A program made the translations under genes and the position numbers. This document shows, piece by piece, positions 26,449-35,540 of a DNA stretch of 64,000 nt (position 1 is its first letter; the number at the start of each line of letters is the position of its first letter). Under the pieces are notes generated by a model. That model was not told the DNA's origin. It saw only the letters and a program-made list of their open reading frames with translations, and searched no databases. Source of the stretch: Longitalea luteola (GTDB taxonomy: Bacteria; Bacteroidota; Bacteroidia; Chitinophagales; Chitinophagaceae); the NCBI RefSeq assembly GCF_017356035.1, contig NZ_JAFIQX010000011.1:186001-250000 (forward strand). Reading direction: 5' to 3'.

Positions 26449-27234
26449 TTACTTCTTTCCTGCACGTTTTGTCCTAATAGGTTTTTTCCGTTTGTTAATG
26501 GTTTTACTTAAAGCTTTTATCCTGTGGCTATCTTTCTCATAAAGTCTTGTCGTTACAAGATCCAATATCTCATATGCGTCTAGGGTGTCATCCTTTTTCA
26601 ATTCATCGTTAACATGGCTACCGCTATTACCGATCCATTTTATTGCCATTAGTAAATCAGCTTCTTCAGACTTTGCAGCTTTGAACAATTCAATCCTTTT
26701 ATGCAAACTGTACCCTTTGCGCTTCCCTCGATCTTTATAAGTCTTTGGAACCTTTTGCTCATCCATTATCAATTCTACTACCGTCCTGATTTTATTTGCA
26801 CATGATGACGAGTCAATCCAAAATAGTTTAAAAGATTCTTTAATCGCATTACAAACTTCTTCTGGAACATCCTTGTGAAGTTCAAAGATGTTTAAAGTAG
26901 GAACGAAAATGTTAGGTTGAAGAATTTCTATATATTCAAAATTATAACCTTCATATTGTTCATCATATACATGTTCTGCTTCTACGGCCATTTTTCCTGC
27001 AATTACAACAGTTTCCTCGCAAACATCGCACTTTAGATTTCCTGTAAATTGTCCCCAAATCTGTTCAGGGTCCCAATCTTCTTCTCGATGCAACTTTTGA
27101 GAGGAGATCGCTTCATAAGATTTAATGTCTTTCTTATCTCCAATTAAGGTTCCCTTATTACAAGACGGACAAGGCCAGGAAGGTATATTGTTTTCGGTAA
27201 ACCAATTTTTCCAAATAGTTCGTGTGACTGCCAT
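26449..27234 (-). CDS. DUF4145-domain protein with zinc-ribbon N-terminus
   Basis: The 261-residue protein starts with two cysteine pairs (PCPSC near residue 22 and KCDVC near residue 70), a likely zinc ribbon. A helical DUF4145-type region follows, with IRTVVELIMDE, HKRIELFKAA and WIGNSGSHVND. It ends in a Lys/Arg-rich tail. DUF4145 occurs alone and inside restriction and other defence proteins; its function is not established. Its AT-rich setting beside a toxin-antitoxin-like pair and IS elements points to an accessory or defence gene. Not recognised more precisely. Confidence 0.65.
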   Translation of the reverse strand: MAVTRTIWKNWFTENNIPSWPCPSCNKGTLIGDKKDIKSYEAISSQKLHREEDWDPEQIWGQFTGNLKCDVCEETVVIAGKMAVEAEHVYDEQYEGYNFEYIEILQPNIFVPTLNIFELHKDVPEEVCNAIKESFKLFWIDSSSCANKIRTVVELIMDEQKVPKTYKDRGKRKGYSLHKRIELFKAAKSEEADLLMAIKWIGNSGSHVNDELKKDDTLDAYEILDLVTTRLYEKDSHRIKALSKTINKRKKPIRTKRAGKK

Positions 27235-27554
27235 AAAAGTGTTTGCTAAGGTGTCACAATATACAGAACCGCTTCTTTAAGAGTTTAGGAAATCATAATT
27301 TTTCCTCCTTAACTGGATTTTACTACTCTTAAGTGTCGAAAAACGTTCAATCAGCACCAAACGAAAGGATATGAGGTTTGAGCTGCAATTGACCCAACCT
27401 CCTTCATTACAGGCGGATGCAAAGTAGATGAAAATATTGCCATTGATAAAACATTGATTATCTGAGCCAATTATGGCTTAAAGCAATATTGGAATATAAT
27501 TTGGAATATTTTAAATAGAATTATTAATTTCGTCCTACATCAAATTACTAATCC
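27235..27554. other. Gene-free divergent intergenic region
   Basis: This 320-bp AT-rich stretch separates the minus-strand DUF4145 gene from the plus-strand pair at 27555. It must hold both promoters. I see no clear repeat, hairpin or small gene in it. Confidence 0.4.
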
Positions 27555-28154
27555 ATGCGTGACAGTTACACAATTTCAAAAGAGGAGGCCAGAGAGCTCT
27601 TAATTCCGTTTGCTCAATCATTCTATGAGGCAATCACAGGCGGTTTTCAGGATTATAAAATAAATGATTCGCCTCGTGGGCACATCCACAACAAGACTGT
27701 AAAATCAAATCTTGTTAGGTCATATGTAATAGACAGGCTAAAGAAGATCGTAATTGAAAATCCAAACTTAAGGTTGATCGAGAAGCAAAGAATGCTTGTT
27801 GTAGCAATTGGAGACAAGTTAAGAGTTAGGTTTAAAAAATTAGATAAAAAGTACCGATCGCAGAATGTCAGAACTAAACAAGCAAAGGAATTTAGGAATA
27901 GAACAATAACATTTAATGGTCAAAAGGCTTTACCTGTGGATGCAGGTTGGAGAGTTGACCAGCTGTACAATGAAATAAGCGACGTTCATTTTGTTTGTCC
28001 CGATGGAGTAGGCAATCTCTGGAGAATACCATTGACTGATTTAGCGGCACAAAAAAGCCAGGCAGTGTTTTTTCCTGTGCCGGAAGATGAGATTATTCAA
28101 ATTGTAACTCCTAAACATGGAAAAGAAAGTGGAAACAGAAAGAAAACCGGTTAA
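27555..28154 (+). CDS. Unrecognised basic protein paired with an XRE-ImmA/IrrE gene
   Basis: I do not recognise the 199-residue product. It is basic (many Lys/Arg around residues 85-120), with a helical N-terminal half (EEARELLIPFAQSFYEAI, SYVIDRLKKIVIENP) and a C-terminal half with VDAGWRVDQLYNEI and HFVCPDGVGNLWRIPL. There is no signal peptide or membrane segment. The next gene starts 38 bp before this one ends, so the two are co-translated. Such tight pairing with an XRE-ImmA/IrrE protein suggests a toxin-antitoxin or phage-defence module with this protein as effector. That is inference only. Confidence 0.55.
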   Translation: MRDSYTISKEEARELLIPFAQSFYEAITGGFQDYKINDSPRGHIHNKTVKSNLVRSYVIDRLKKIVIENPNLRLIEKQRMLVVAIGDKLRVRFKKLDKKYRSQNVRTKQAKEFRNRTITFNGQKALPVDAGWRVDQLYNEISDVHFVCPDGVGNLWRIPLTDLAAQKSQAVFFPVPEDEIIQIVTPKHGKESGNRKKTG

Positions 28155-29196
28155 TCATAAAACAATTGAAGTAGCAAGAATAGCAAGAGGTTATAGCCAG
28201 GCAGAATTGGCCGAAAAAATGGGGATAGAACAGGGGACATTATCCAAGTTGGAGAAGGGTCTTTTACGTCCCAAAGAAGAATATATGACAAAGCTTTGCG
28301 AGGCGTTGGATTATCCTATAACTTTTTTCGAAGAAGAAATAAAAGTTCTATCTCCTTTAGTTACTCATTATAGGAAGCGGAAAGCTCTTACTAAAACTAA
28401 GATTGACTGTATAGAGTACAACCTTTATATAAGGAAACATTTCATAAAGAAATTGTTAGCGTCAGCTAACATTCCTAATAATCTAATTCAGGTAAGCCCA
28501 GAGGAGCATGAGCCTGAGACAATTGCAAGAATTGTAAGGCAAAAATGGAATATACCGCGTGGGCCGATTTCAAACATAGTTTCATTATTAGAGCGCAATG
28601 GTATCATTGTTTTAGAGATTGAAGTAAATGATGAAAAGCTGGATGGCGAAATGATTCCTGATGAAAACAACCTGCCAGTCATTTATATAAATAAAAACGT
28701 AAGCGGAGACAGACAACGCTTTACATTGGCTCATGAACTTGGGCATTTGGTCATGCATCAATCATCTTATATTCCCACGGTTGATGAAGCTGAAAACGAA
28801 GCGAATGCTTTCGCTTCTGAATTTTTAATGCCATCTGATGAAATCAGATATCAATTATCCGACATTTCTTTTTTGGCTTTGGCTGATTTAAAACGTCATT
28901 GGAAAGTGTCAATGGCTTCACTGGTTAGAAAGGCGTATGATTTAGGAGTTATAGATAAGTCGAGATACACGTCATTGAATGTACAATTGAGCAGCGCTGG
29001 ATTTAAAAAGAAGGAACCAGAAATGGATGTGGTGTATGAGCGTCCAATGATAATAGATCAATTATTGAAATTACATCTTCAGCATTTTAATTACACTGTT
29101 GAAGAATTATCTTCAATGCTTTGCGTCAAGGAAACAGAGTTATTGAATATGTTGTCGTTTTATTCCAAGTCGCCAAAAGGATTGAGAGCAGTATAA
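28117..29196 (+). CDS. XRE helix-turn-helix protein with ImmA/IrrE metallopeptidase domain
   Basis: Of 359 residues, about 12-70 form an XRE helix-turn-helix (IARGYSQAELAEKMGIEQGTLSKLEKG). The central part has the gluzincin motif HELGHLVMH with a downstream acidic stretch (DEAENEANAFASEFLMP), as in ImmA/IrrE/COG2856 proteases. ImmA cleaves the repressor of an ICE, and related fusions act as antitoxins or stress regulators. Here the protein probably represses the two-gene unit. It starts inside the upstream coding region (38-bp overlap). Confidence 0.85.
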   Translation: MEKKVETERKPVNHKTIEVARIARGYSQAELAEKMGIEQGTLSKLEKGLLRPKEEYMTKLCEALDYPITFFEEEIKVLSPLVTHYRKRKALTKTKIDCIEYNLYIRKHFIKKLLASANIPNNLIQVSPEEHEPETIARIVRQKWNIPRGPISNIVSLLERNGIIVLEIEVNDEKLDGEMIPDENNLPVIYINKNVSGDRQRFTLAHELGHLVMHQSSYIPTVDEAENEANAFASEFLMPSDEIRYQLSDISFLALADLKRHWKVSMASLVRKAYDLGVIDKSRYTSLNVQLSSAGFKKKEPEMDVVYERPMIIDQLLKLHLQHFNYTVEELSSMLCVKETELLNMLSFYSKSPKGLRAV

Positions 29197-29425
29197 TTTA
29201 CCGTAAATTATTAATTGGGGAATAATTGCGGATTAATTAGAAAACAGGATAATTATTGCGGATAAGCTGTTGAAATGATTTGATTTTGTCTCATATGGGG
29301 TTTTATATCCTGTCTCGTCCTAAAATCACGGGACTTCGCGGGTGGAAGCCCATAATCTTTCTGGAACAGGCGTCTGTGATCAAAGACAAGGTAAAAACAG
29401 CAACTAATTCATTTGCAAAGGCATG

Positions 29426-29515
29426 TTAATCGAATTTACCTTTATCTGTTCTAAATGCTAAATAGAAAGCATATCCTATTACCGGGATATGAAGGATAAG
29501 AATAATAATTTCCAT
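29426..29515 (-). CDS. Possible 29-residue hydrophobic peptide
   Basis: An ATG frame encodes MEIIILILHIPVIGYAFYLA followed by a charged tail RTDKGKFD. That is one membrane helix and a Lys-containing end, the shape of small membrane proteins and type I toxins. It lies 12 bp beyond a terminator-like hairpin, downstream of the minus-strand HTH gene. It may be a real small gene or chance. Confidence 0.3.
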   Translation of the reverse strand: MEIIILILHIPVIGYAFYLAFRTDKGKFD

Positions 29516-29526
29516 AAAACTTGATT

Positions 29527-29560
29527 ATAAAACCGCCACATATTTAATGTGGCGGTTTAT
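29527..29560 (-). terminator. Hairpin terminator after the IS-split operon
   Basis: ATAAACCGCCACA and TGTGGCGGTTTAT are near-perfect 13-nt arms around a 7-nt loop. It sits 37 nt after the stop of the minus-strand gene at 29597. The rest of the 29197-29596 gap shows no other structure apart from the small frame at 29426. Confidence 0.7.
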
Positions 29561-29596
29561 GATTATGGGGAACGGACTACTTACTAAAAGATACTG

Positions 29597-30007
29597 CTAT
29601 TCTTCGCTTTTAATGTTTAAATCATACCGCTTCAGTAGGATCTTCATTTGCACTGCATTGTCTTTTGCAAATGAAATGGTCGTTTTTTGAGCCTCATTTA
29701 AATCTCTCATTAACTCCAATTCTTTTTTCAGTAGATTTATTTCTTCTACCTTATCTCTTATAGATAGATTCAATCTTGCAACTTCATCATTTCGCAAATC
29801 ATTCATTGGACCTTCATTATATAAAAGGGATACAAAGTCCCTTTTAAGGGCAATAGAAATTGAAACGAGTAATTCTGTTGAAACACTTGCCCTCACATAT
29901 ATGTCTGGTACCGTTTTCTCGTGTTTATTTATCAGAGCACCAAATTCTTTATGAGTGAGGCGCTGACTTTCTACCTCAGATTGAATTATTTGGCCAAGGT
30001 GTATCAC
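29597..30007 (-). CDS. XRE-like helix-turn-helix protein with C-terminal coiled coil
   Basis: The 136-residue protein has an N-terminal DNA-binding-like fold (LGQIIQSEVESQRLTHKEFGALINKH) and, from about residue 75, a heptad-rich coiled coil (IRDKVEEINLLKKELELM). Its start is a GTG at 30007. In the reconstructed pre-insertion sequence this GTG is five bases after the stop of the 71-residue HTH gene, so it was the third or later gene of one operon. Its promoter is now separated from it by two IS21 elements, 17 bp away on one side, so expression may have been lost or changed. Confidence 0.65.
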   Translation of the reverse strand: MIHLGQIIQSEVESQRLTHKEFGALINKHEKTVPDIYVRASVSTELLVSISIALKRDFVSLLYNEGPMNDLRNDEVARLNLSIRDKVEEINLLKKELELMRDLNEAQKTTISFAKDNAVQMKILLKRYDLNIKSEE

Positions 30008-30270
30008 AAAATTTAATTATCGCTGTAGATTCCTGCGCATGTTGACCCACCGATATTTTTTATGTTGACCCACCATTCCTGCATGCTGACCCACTCCCTT
30101 AAAGGAACGGTTTTGTCATAATAAGTAATAATTCTTGCATGTTGACCCACCTCAGGACAGGCCGTCTTATTTTTTAAGAACGCTGACATTCCTGCATGTT
30201 GACCCACCGCTGAGATCAGTAAGAGTTCGAAGGTTTGATGTTTTTTGCTCCTAAAAACGACGACAGGAGC

Positions 30271-31806
30271 ATGGCACAAAAACCTATAGCAATGGAACAA
30301 TTGAAACAGCTTCTTCAGCTTCAAAAAGACGGGATCGGCATCCGGGAGATGGCCCGCCGATTAGGAATCAGCCGCAATAGCGTACGTAAATATCTCTCGT
30401 TGCTTGGCCGCGAGAAAGAGCTTTCAGACAGAGAGTTGGTCGATAAAGCTTACTGCAACGATATGCTTCAGCGTGATGCAGAGCGACTTAAGCAACTTAC
30501 CATTCACTTTAAGACGGCTGGTACCGAGTTATCTAAAACTGGTGTAACCCGGCAATTACTTTGGCAGGAGTACATCAATAATTATCCTGATGGATACAGT
30601 TATAGCCGGTACTGTTATCATTTAAAAGAATATCTCAATAACCGGGATTTATCCATGCACCTGGATTATCAGGCGGCAGATATGATCATGATTGACTTTG
30701 CTGGTAAGCCATTACACTATGTAGATGTCCATACCGGAGAATGTATCGAATGTCAGGTGTTTATTGCTATACTCCCTTTTAGCGGGCTGATTTTTTGTTA
30801 TGCTGTTCACTCCCAACGTAGCGAGGATTTTACCATCTGCATTAACGCTATGCTGACATATTATGGGGGCATACCTGCCACCATCTTATGTGATAACCTC
30901 AAAACGGCGGTAGTCCGGCCAGACCGCTACGAACCAGTATTTACAGAACTATGCCAGCAGTTGAGCGAACACTACACAACCACCTTCAGCGCTACCCGGC
31001 CTTACAGCCGCCGGGATAAAGCCATGGTAGAACGTGCTGTTCGCATTGTCTACACTCACGTATACGCCCCATTACGCAATCATCATTTTTCCAGCCTTAA
31101 ACAACTCAACGCGTCTATACAGGAGCAATTAATCCTTCTTAACAATAAACCTTATAAAAATACGCCGTATAGTCGGCGGTATTTTTTTGAGCAACAAGAA
31201 CAAGCGTTACTTAAAGAACTGCCTTGCGAACCGTTTACACCCAAGAAAGTAGTACAGCTTACAGTTCAACGCAACTACCATGTGCAACTCTCCGAAGATC
31301 ACCGCTATTACAGTGTCCCTTACCAATATGTAGGCAAAAAAGTAAAAGTGTGCTATAACAGCCGCGTAGTGGAAGTTTACCTGGATCATGACCGGATAGC
31401 CTTGCATATCCGCAATGCACATCAAAAGGCGTACACTACCTTGGGGGAACATATGCCCCCTCATCATCAACGTATGCAGCAGATCAAAGGCTTTAACCGG
31501 GAAGACCTGCTTGAACAGGCAGCTCGGATCGGCACAGCTACCCTGCGGGCAGCTACGCTGATGCTCGAAAACAGCATTTATGTGGAGCAGAATTATAAAG
31601 CCTGCTTCGGTATGCTGATGCTACAAAAGAAATATAGTGCGGCCCGACTTGAAGCAGCCTGTACCCGTGCTTTACAGGGCACTCGGGTCAATTATACCAT
31701 GATTAAGAATATCCTGGAGCGTGGACTCGATAAACAGCTATCCTTCCCAGATGCGCCGTCCACACCCTCACATGATAATATCAGGGGTAAAGATCACTAT
31801 CAATAA
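30271..31806 (+). CDS. istA: IS21-family transposase IstA
   Basis: About 511 residues from the ATG at 30271, which follows AGGAG. An N-terminal helix-turn-helix (IREMARRLGISRNSVRKYL) binds the terminal repeats. The DDE integrase core has the first Asp in MIMIDFAGKPLHY, the second in ILCDNLKTAV and the Glu near DKAMVERAVRIVY. A C-terminal basic part (HVQLSEDHRYYSVPYQYVGKKV) follows. It catalyses cut-and-paste of the element together with IstB. In-frame starts upstream at 30238 exist. Confidence 0.93.
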   Translation: MAQKPIAMEQLKQLLQLQKDGIGIREMARRLGISRNSVRKYLSLLGREKELSDRELVDKAYCNDMLQRDAERLKQLTIHFKTAGTELSKTGVTRQLLWQEYINNYPDGYSYSRYCYHLKEYLNNRDLSMHLDYQAADMIMIDFAGKPLHYVDVHTGECIECQVFIAILPFSGLIFCYAVHSQRSEDFTICINAMLTYYGGIPATILCDNLKTAVVRPDRYEPVFTELCQQLSEHYTTTFSATRPYSRRDKAMVERAVRIVYTHVYAPLRNHHFSSLKQLNASIQEQLILLNNKPYKNTPYSRRYFFEQQEQALLKELPCEPFTPKKVVQLTVQRNYHVQLSEDHRYYSVPYQYVGKKVKVCYNSRVVEVYLDHDRIALHIRNAHQKAYTTLGEHMPPHHQRMQQIKGFNREDLLEQAARIGTATLRAATLMLENSIYVEQNYKACFGMLMLQKKYSAARLEAACTRALQGTRVNYTMIKNILERGLDKQLSFPDAPSTPSHDNIRGKDHYQ

Positions 31807-31836
31807 ATTATTACTAACAATAAATCAATAAGTAAA

Positions 31837-32577
31837 ATGAACACCACACAAACACTTGAACAAATGAAGCAACTTAGGTTGCTGGGTATGCATCAGTCTT
31901 ATCATGCTCAATTGGAATTGCCCCTTGATAAGCAACTCGACAGTCACGAACTGATAGGCAGCTTACTACAGGCAGAGATGCTCAACAGGGCCAACGAGAA
32001 AACCGCCTATTACCTGAAACTGGCGAAACTGAGATTGCCAGCTACCCTGGACCAGATAGAATGCAGTGCAGCACGCAACCTGACCAAAGCACAACTATCT
32101 TTACTGGCAGAAGGTCGTTACCTTAATCAAGGAGAAAACATCCTGATCACAGGTGCTACAGGCTGCGGCAAAAGTTTCCTGGCCTGCGCTCTCGGCCACC
32201 AGGCCTGCCTGCAGGGATATAAAACCATTTACCTCAACCTCAATAGGCTTATTGAAAAAATAACCCTATCCAAACTGGATGGTTCATACATCAAGTTCCT
32301 TAATCACCTGGAACGCCAAACACTTATTATCCTGGATGATTTTGGACTGGCGCCAATGACTCAGGAAATAAGACTTACTTTATTACAACTACTGGAAGAC
32401 CGTTATGGAAGGAAAAGCATAATAGTAACCTCTCAGCTACCTGTTGCTAAATGGTATGAATATATAAATGACCCAACTCTTGCCGATGCAATAATGGACA
32501 GAATGACAGCAAATGCAATGCGTTTAGATCTTAAAGGTGAGTCCTTAAGAAGGAAAAAGTCGAAGACGAATCAATAA
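31837..32577 (+). CDS. istB: IS21-family ATPase helper IstB
   Basis: The 246-residue AAA+ protein has Walker A GATGCGKSFLACAL and Walker B TLIILDDFG, plus sensor region SIIVTSQLPVAKWYEYI. IstB remodels target DNA and activates IstA. It lies 30 bp after istA. Full length for the family. Confidence 0.95.
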   Translation: MNTTQTLEQMKQLRLLGMHQSYHAQLELPLDKQLDSHELIGSLLQAEMLNRANEKTAYYLKLAKLRLPATLDQIECSAARNLTKAQLSLLAEGRYLNQGENILITGATGCGKSFLACALGHQACLQGYKTIYLNLNRLIEKITLSKLDGSYIKFLNHLERQTLIILDDFGLAPMTQEIRLTLLQLLEDRYGRKSIIVTSQLPVAKWYEYINDPTLADAIMDRMTANAMRLDLKGESLRRKKSKTNQ

Positions 32578-32665
32578 GACGTTGTATTTTTATCAAACCT
32601 ACATCAAGCTCTTACTCTTACTGACCCACAGGGGTGGGTCAACATCCAGTAACCCTGGGTCAACA

Positions 32666-32881
32666 TCACGAGAATTTACAATCGCTACATTCAAGAATTT
32701 CTTCATCCGGTAACCCTGTTACTTCACGAATTATCCGTAAAGCTGCTGCTTTAGTAAGATTATCACTGTTTTTTTGGATATATCTAGCTATTGTAAACTC
32801 TGTACAACCAAGAACATCCATTAATCGGCGGCGTGTAATCGGATTATTTATTGCATTTAATGCTTTTGGGCTGAGTTTCAT
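32666..32881 (-). CDS. 71-residue helix-turn-helix protein, 3' end replaced by IS21 element A
   Basis: The product (MKLSPKALNAINNPITRRRL, then VLGCTEFTIARYIQ and a final acidic tail) resembles short DNA-binding proteins of Bacteroidota. Its last four codons and stop lie inside the end of IS21 element A. Removing the IS and one target copy restores a reading frame that ends after ...ECSDN, so the protein lost nothing essential. It begins 40 bp after the restored stop of the gene at 35541-36038. Longer in-frame starts exist upstream, but they run into element B or overlap the preceding gene. Confidence 0.6.
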   Translation of the reverse strand: MKLSPKALNAINNPITRRRLMDVLGCTEFTIARYIQKNSDNLTKAAALRIIREVTGLPDEEILECSDCKFS

Positions 32882-33085
32882 AAAAGGAAAAGATAATAGG
32901 TGTAGAATATTGAGTAGACAGTTAGACGCTTTTTGATTTATGGAGGGCATCTTCTCTGACATTTGTAGTCGGTAAGCAACAATGCAGAGTTTTTGGCAAT
33001 AAGAAGTGCAGAACTTTTGGCAACAACCAGTACACAAAAATTGGCAACAAGAGTGCAGAGCGGTGTCAAAAATAAGAGCATTGAT

Positions 33086-33835
33086 TTAGTCTTCAAAAAT
33101 TGTTTTCCTGTTTTCCAGCCGGTAGCTCTTGCCGGACAGGTTAATCACTTCACATTGGAACAGTAAGCGGTCTAGTAATGCCGTTGCCAGTACTTCATCT
33201 CCGAGCATTTGCACCCACTCCGCTGGTTTCTTATTGGTGGTGATGATAAAGGATGTTCTTTCATAAATCTGATTGATAAAATTAAACAGGCTCACTGCTT
33301 CCTTTTTTTCCACAGGGAACAGCATGATGTCATCGATTACGATCAGGTGTGCCTGTAGTAACCGTTTGTATTCAGCTTTAGCAGTCCGGGTGATCTCTTT
33401 CATCTTCAGGGTACTGATCAGGCCGTCCATAGTTCTGAAGTAAGCCTTATAGCCCTTTTTGATAGCTTCAAAACAAAGTCCTCCCGAGAGGAACGTTTTT
33501 CCGGTACCCGATGGCCCCATACAGATAATGTTAAAAATCTGGTCCATCCAGTGCAGTTCCTGCAACTGGTGTAGTTTAGCGATCGTGAACCCGTTATTGA
33601 CGCTGTGATCGTACGTGCTGAGGTCACAGTGTTTCGGTAAGCAAGCCAGCTTCATTCGCTTTTTAATGTCTTTTTGCTGCCGGTAATCTGCCTCCGCGCG
33701 CAGGAAGCTAAGGGTATAATCCATATACCCCTGTGCTTTAGCTTCTGCTTCGGTAATAAGTTCATCAATGACCTTGTTTATGCCACTCATGTTAAACTGT
33801 TGGCAATACTGCCTGATTAATTGCTTTTGTTCCAT
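33086..33835 (-). CDS. istB: IS21-family ATPase helper IstB (element B)
   Basis: 249 residues with Walker A GPSGTGKTFLSGGL, Walker B LIVIDDIM and a C-terminal arginine-bearing LLDRLLFQCEVINLSGKSYR. Compared with element A's IstB it belongs to a different subgroup. Intact length. A decayed relative of this same subgroup lies at 38403-38667. Confidence 0.94.
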   Translation of the reverse strand: MEQKQLIRQYCQQFNMSGINKVIDELITEAEAKAQGYMDYTLSFLRAEADYRQQKDIKKRMKLACLPKHCDLSTYDHSVNNGFTIAKLHQLQELHWMDQIFNIICMGPSGTGKTFLSGGLCFEAIKKGYKAYFRTMDGLISTLKMKEITRTAKAEYKRLLQAHLIVIDDIMLFPVEKKEAVSLFNFINQIYERTSFIITTNKKPAEWVQMLGDEVLATALLDRLLFQCEVINLSGKSYRLENRKTIFED

Positions 33836-33859
33836 TTGTTGATTGTTTATTAAAAAAGA

Positions 33860-35425
33860 TTAAAACATGTCATAGTCGTTGATAGAGCTGGTTGCCGGCT
33901 GTATCAGCGCCTGGTCTGGCGGTTGATTGTTTAAGGGATTTAGTGTTAGTTGTAAGCTGGTACCCTGCTGGGGATCGTCCGTTTGTTCGTAGAGGTAGTG
34001 GTTCACAATGGCTTTAAAGTCACCGGCTCCGTTGATACCATGCTGCTGACAGTAGGCCAGCGCTTCGTCAACTATCTGTGGTGTTGTGGTGCTGGCTACC
34101 TGCACCAGTATCATCAACTGGTCGCGGACGTAGCGTGGTTTATCCTGCCGGATGGCTGATACCAGTTTGCGTCCTTTTTGAGGATCGGCAAGCATAGAAT
34201 AGAACCTATCCTCCAATTCTATGATAGCCTGGCTCTTTTCCCTTCTGTGGTCATTATTGATAATCTTTTCTCCTCTGCCGGCACTAATTAGGTGCCGGCA
34301 AAGCTCCCGGTGCCCCAGATCATACAACACAATACAGGAGCCTTGTCTTTCGAGCAATACCTTGCTTCCCCGGCCCTTATAGGTTCCCCCTGGCAGCGAG
34401 TAAAAATTCCCTTTGTAAGAGAAGCTGTTGTCCTTACGGACGGTATATTCAACAGCGTTGGGCCGGCAGGTGACCGCTAGGCTAACAGGACGCAGGAATG
34501 GTTTTTCTATTTCCCATTCCGCTACAGGACGTTTTCTGGTAAAACTGTGAGGAAGCTCATTGGCGGTCCTTGCCAGCCATGCCAACGCTTCGGAGTTCAG
34601 CAAATCGATATCGATATAGGTTCTGTTATACAAAAAGTTCTGTTTAACATACTTGACCACGTTTTCGACTTTGCCTTTGCTTTGCGGATCTGATTTACGA
34701 CAAAAGTGAAGCCGGAAGCCGCGTTGGTGTTGATAGCTTTTGAAAGCATCAGTTAAAATCAGATCGCCATTGTTTTCATCGACCATAAATACCCTGTCCT
34801 GATCGTATACCAACGTATCTGGTATCCCTTCCAAAAAGGCAAAGGCTTTTTCGTGGGCATCTATCGCCGTTTGGGACGTAAATGGCTCGGTAGAGAAAAG
34901 AACATATTTGTAGCGAGACCGGGAGAGCACCATCATGAAAAAATAGACCCTGATCCTTTTGCCCTGGCTGTTACGCATATTGTAAACTCCAAAATCTACC
35001 TGCCCCTGAAGGCCGTAAGGCGTTTCTTCTACCATTCCGTAAATGCGGACTTCATCTGTCTTTGGCAGATGATACTGCTGTCGCACCCAGGCAACAAAAT
35101 TGAATACTGTTTTGGGAGATACGCAAGGGAAGCTGGTAAAATGTTCTTTGAGCCAATCGTGCATCTGAGCCGAGGAAGTGTCTCGATATAGTTCCAGCTT
35201 GGATTTTATGAAGCTCTCGTAGGGCTCGAGCACTTTATTTTTAGTTGAGCAGGTTTGGAGGTATTGCTCATAGTCGCGGTCATCTTCGATGGATAATAAC
35301 CTTTTAACGGTCCGCCAGTTTAGGCCAAGAAACTTACTGATATAGCTGATGGAAAAGCCATCTCTGGATAGTTGATGTACCTGGTGATAGATCATAAGCT
35401 TCGATAAATAAGGGGTCATTGACAT
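33860..35425 (-). CDS. istA: IS21-family transposase IstA (element B)
   Basis: A 521-residue transposase with N-terminal helix-turn-helix (DGFSISYISKFLGLNWRTVKRLL). The DDE core has QGQVDFGVY, the Asp in TLVYDQDRVFM and the Glu in SKGKVENVVKYVK. The C-terminal region carries YTVRKDNSFSYKGNFYSLP. It lies 24 bp before istB in transcription order. A perfect 36-bp palindrome sits just upstream of its start. Confidence 0.93.
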   Translation of the reverse strand: MSMTPYLSKLMIYHQVHQLSRDGFSISYISKFLGLNWRTVKRLLSIEDDRDYEQYLQTCSTKNKVLEPYESFIKSKLELYRDTSSAQMHDWLKEHFTSFPCVSPKTVFNFVAWVRQQYHLPKTDEVRIYGMVEETPYGLQGQVDFGVYNMRNSQGKRIRVYFFMMVLSRSRYKYVLFSTEPFTSQTAIDAHEKAFAFLEGIPDTLVYDQDRVFMVDENNGDLILTDAFKSYQHQRGFRLHFCRKSDPQSKGKVENVVKYVKQNFLYNRTYIDIDLLNSEALAWLARTANELPHSFTRKRPVAEWEIEKPFLRPVSLAVTCRPNAVEYTVRKDNSFSYKGNFYSLPGGTYKGRGSKVLLERQGSCIVLYDLGHRELCRHLISAGRGEKIINNDHRREKSQAIIELEDRFYSMLADPQKGRKLVSAIRQDKPRYVRDQLMILVQVASTTTPQIVDEALAYCQQHGINGAGDFKAIVNHYLYEQTDDPQQGTSLQLTLNPLNNQPPDQALIQPATSSINDYDMF

Positions 35426-35456
35426 CGCCGCAAAAATTTAGGCGGCAAAAGTGACT

Positions 35457-35492
35457 TTTTCCCTTTGCGGGGCATGCCCCGCAAAGGGAAAA
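35457..35492. repeat. Perfect 36-bp palindrome upstream of istA
   Basis: The sequence reads the same on both strands across 18 bp per side, with GGGGCATGCCCC at its centre. It lies 32 bp upstream of the istA start and just inside the terminal repeats of element B. It could be a hairpin that blocks read-through transcription from outside, or a site that limits istA expression. Confidence 0.85.
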
Positions 35493-35540
35493 GCTCTGCA
35501 CTCTTTGTTGCCAATTTCTTTGCACCCTTGTTACCAAAAG

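Larger units (their letters stand above)
30024..32680 (+). mobile_element. Complete IS21-family element A
   Basis: The ends are TGTAGATTC... at 30024 and, inverted, TGTAAATTC... at 32680, each leading into ATGTTGACCCA. The 5-bp ATCGC flanks both sides (30019-30023 and 32681-32685) as target duplication. The left end holds five copies of TGTTGACCCACC (30040, 30063, 30084, 30140, 30197) and the right end inverted copies at 32633 and 32654, the multiple-terminal-repeat layout of IS21. It carries istA and istB. The element is 2657 bp and appears intact. Confidence 0.9.

Noticed and set aside
30013-30324. Minus-strand open frame at the left end of IS21 element A
   Set aside because: It is made by translation through the terminal repeats and the start of istA on the other strand; the repeats alone explain it.
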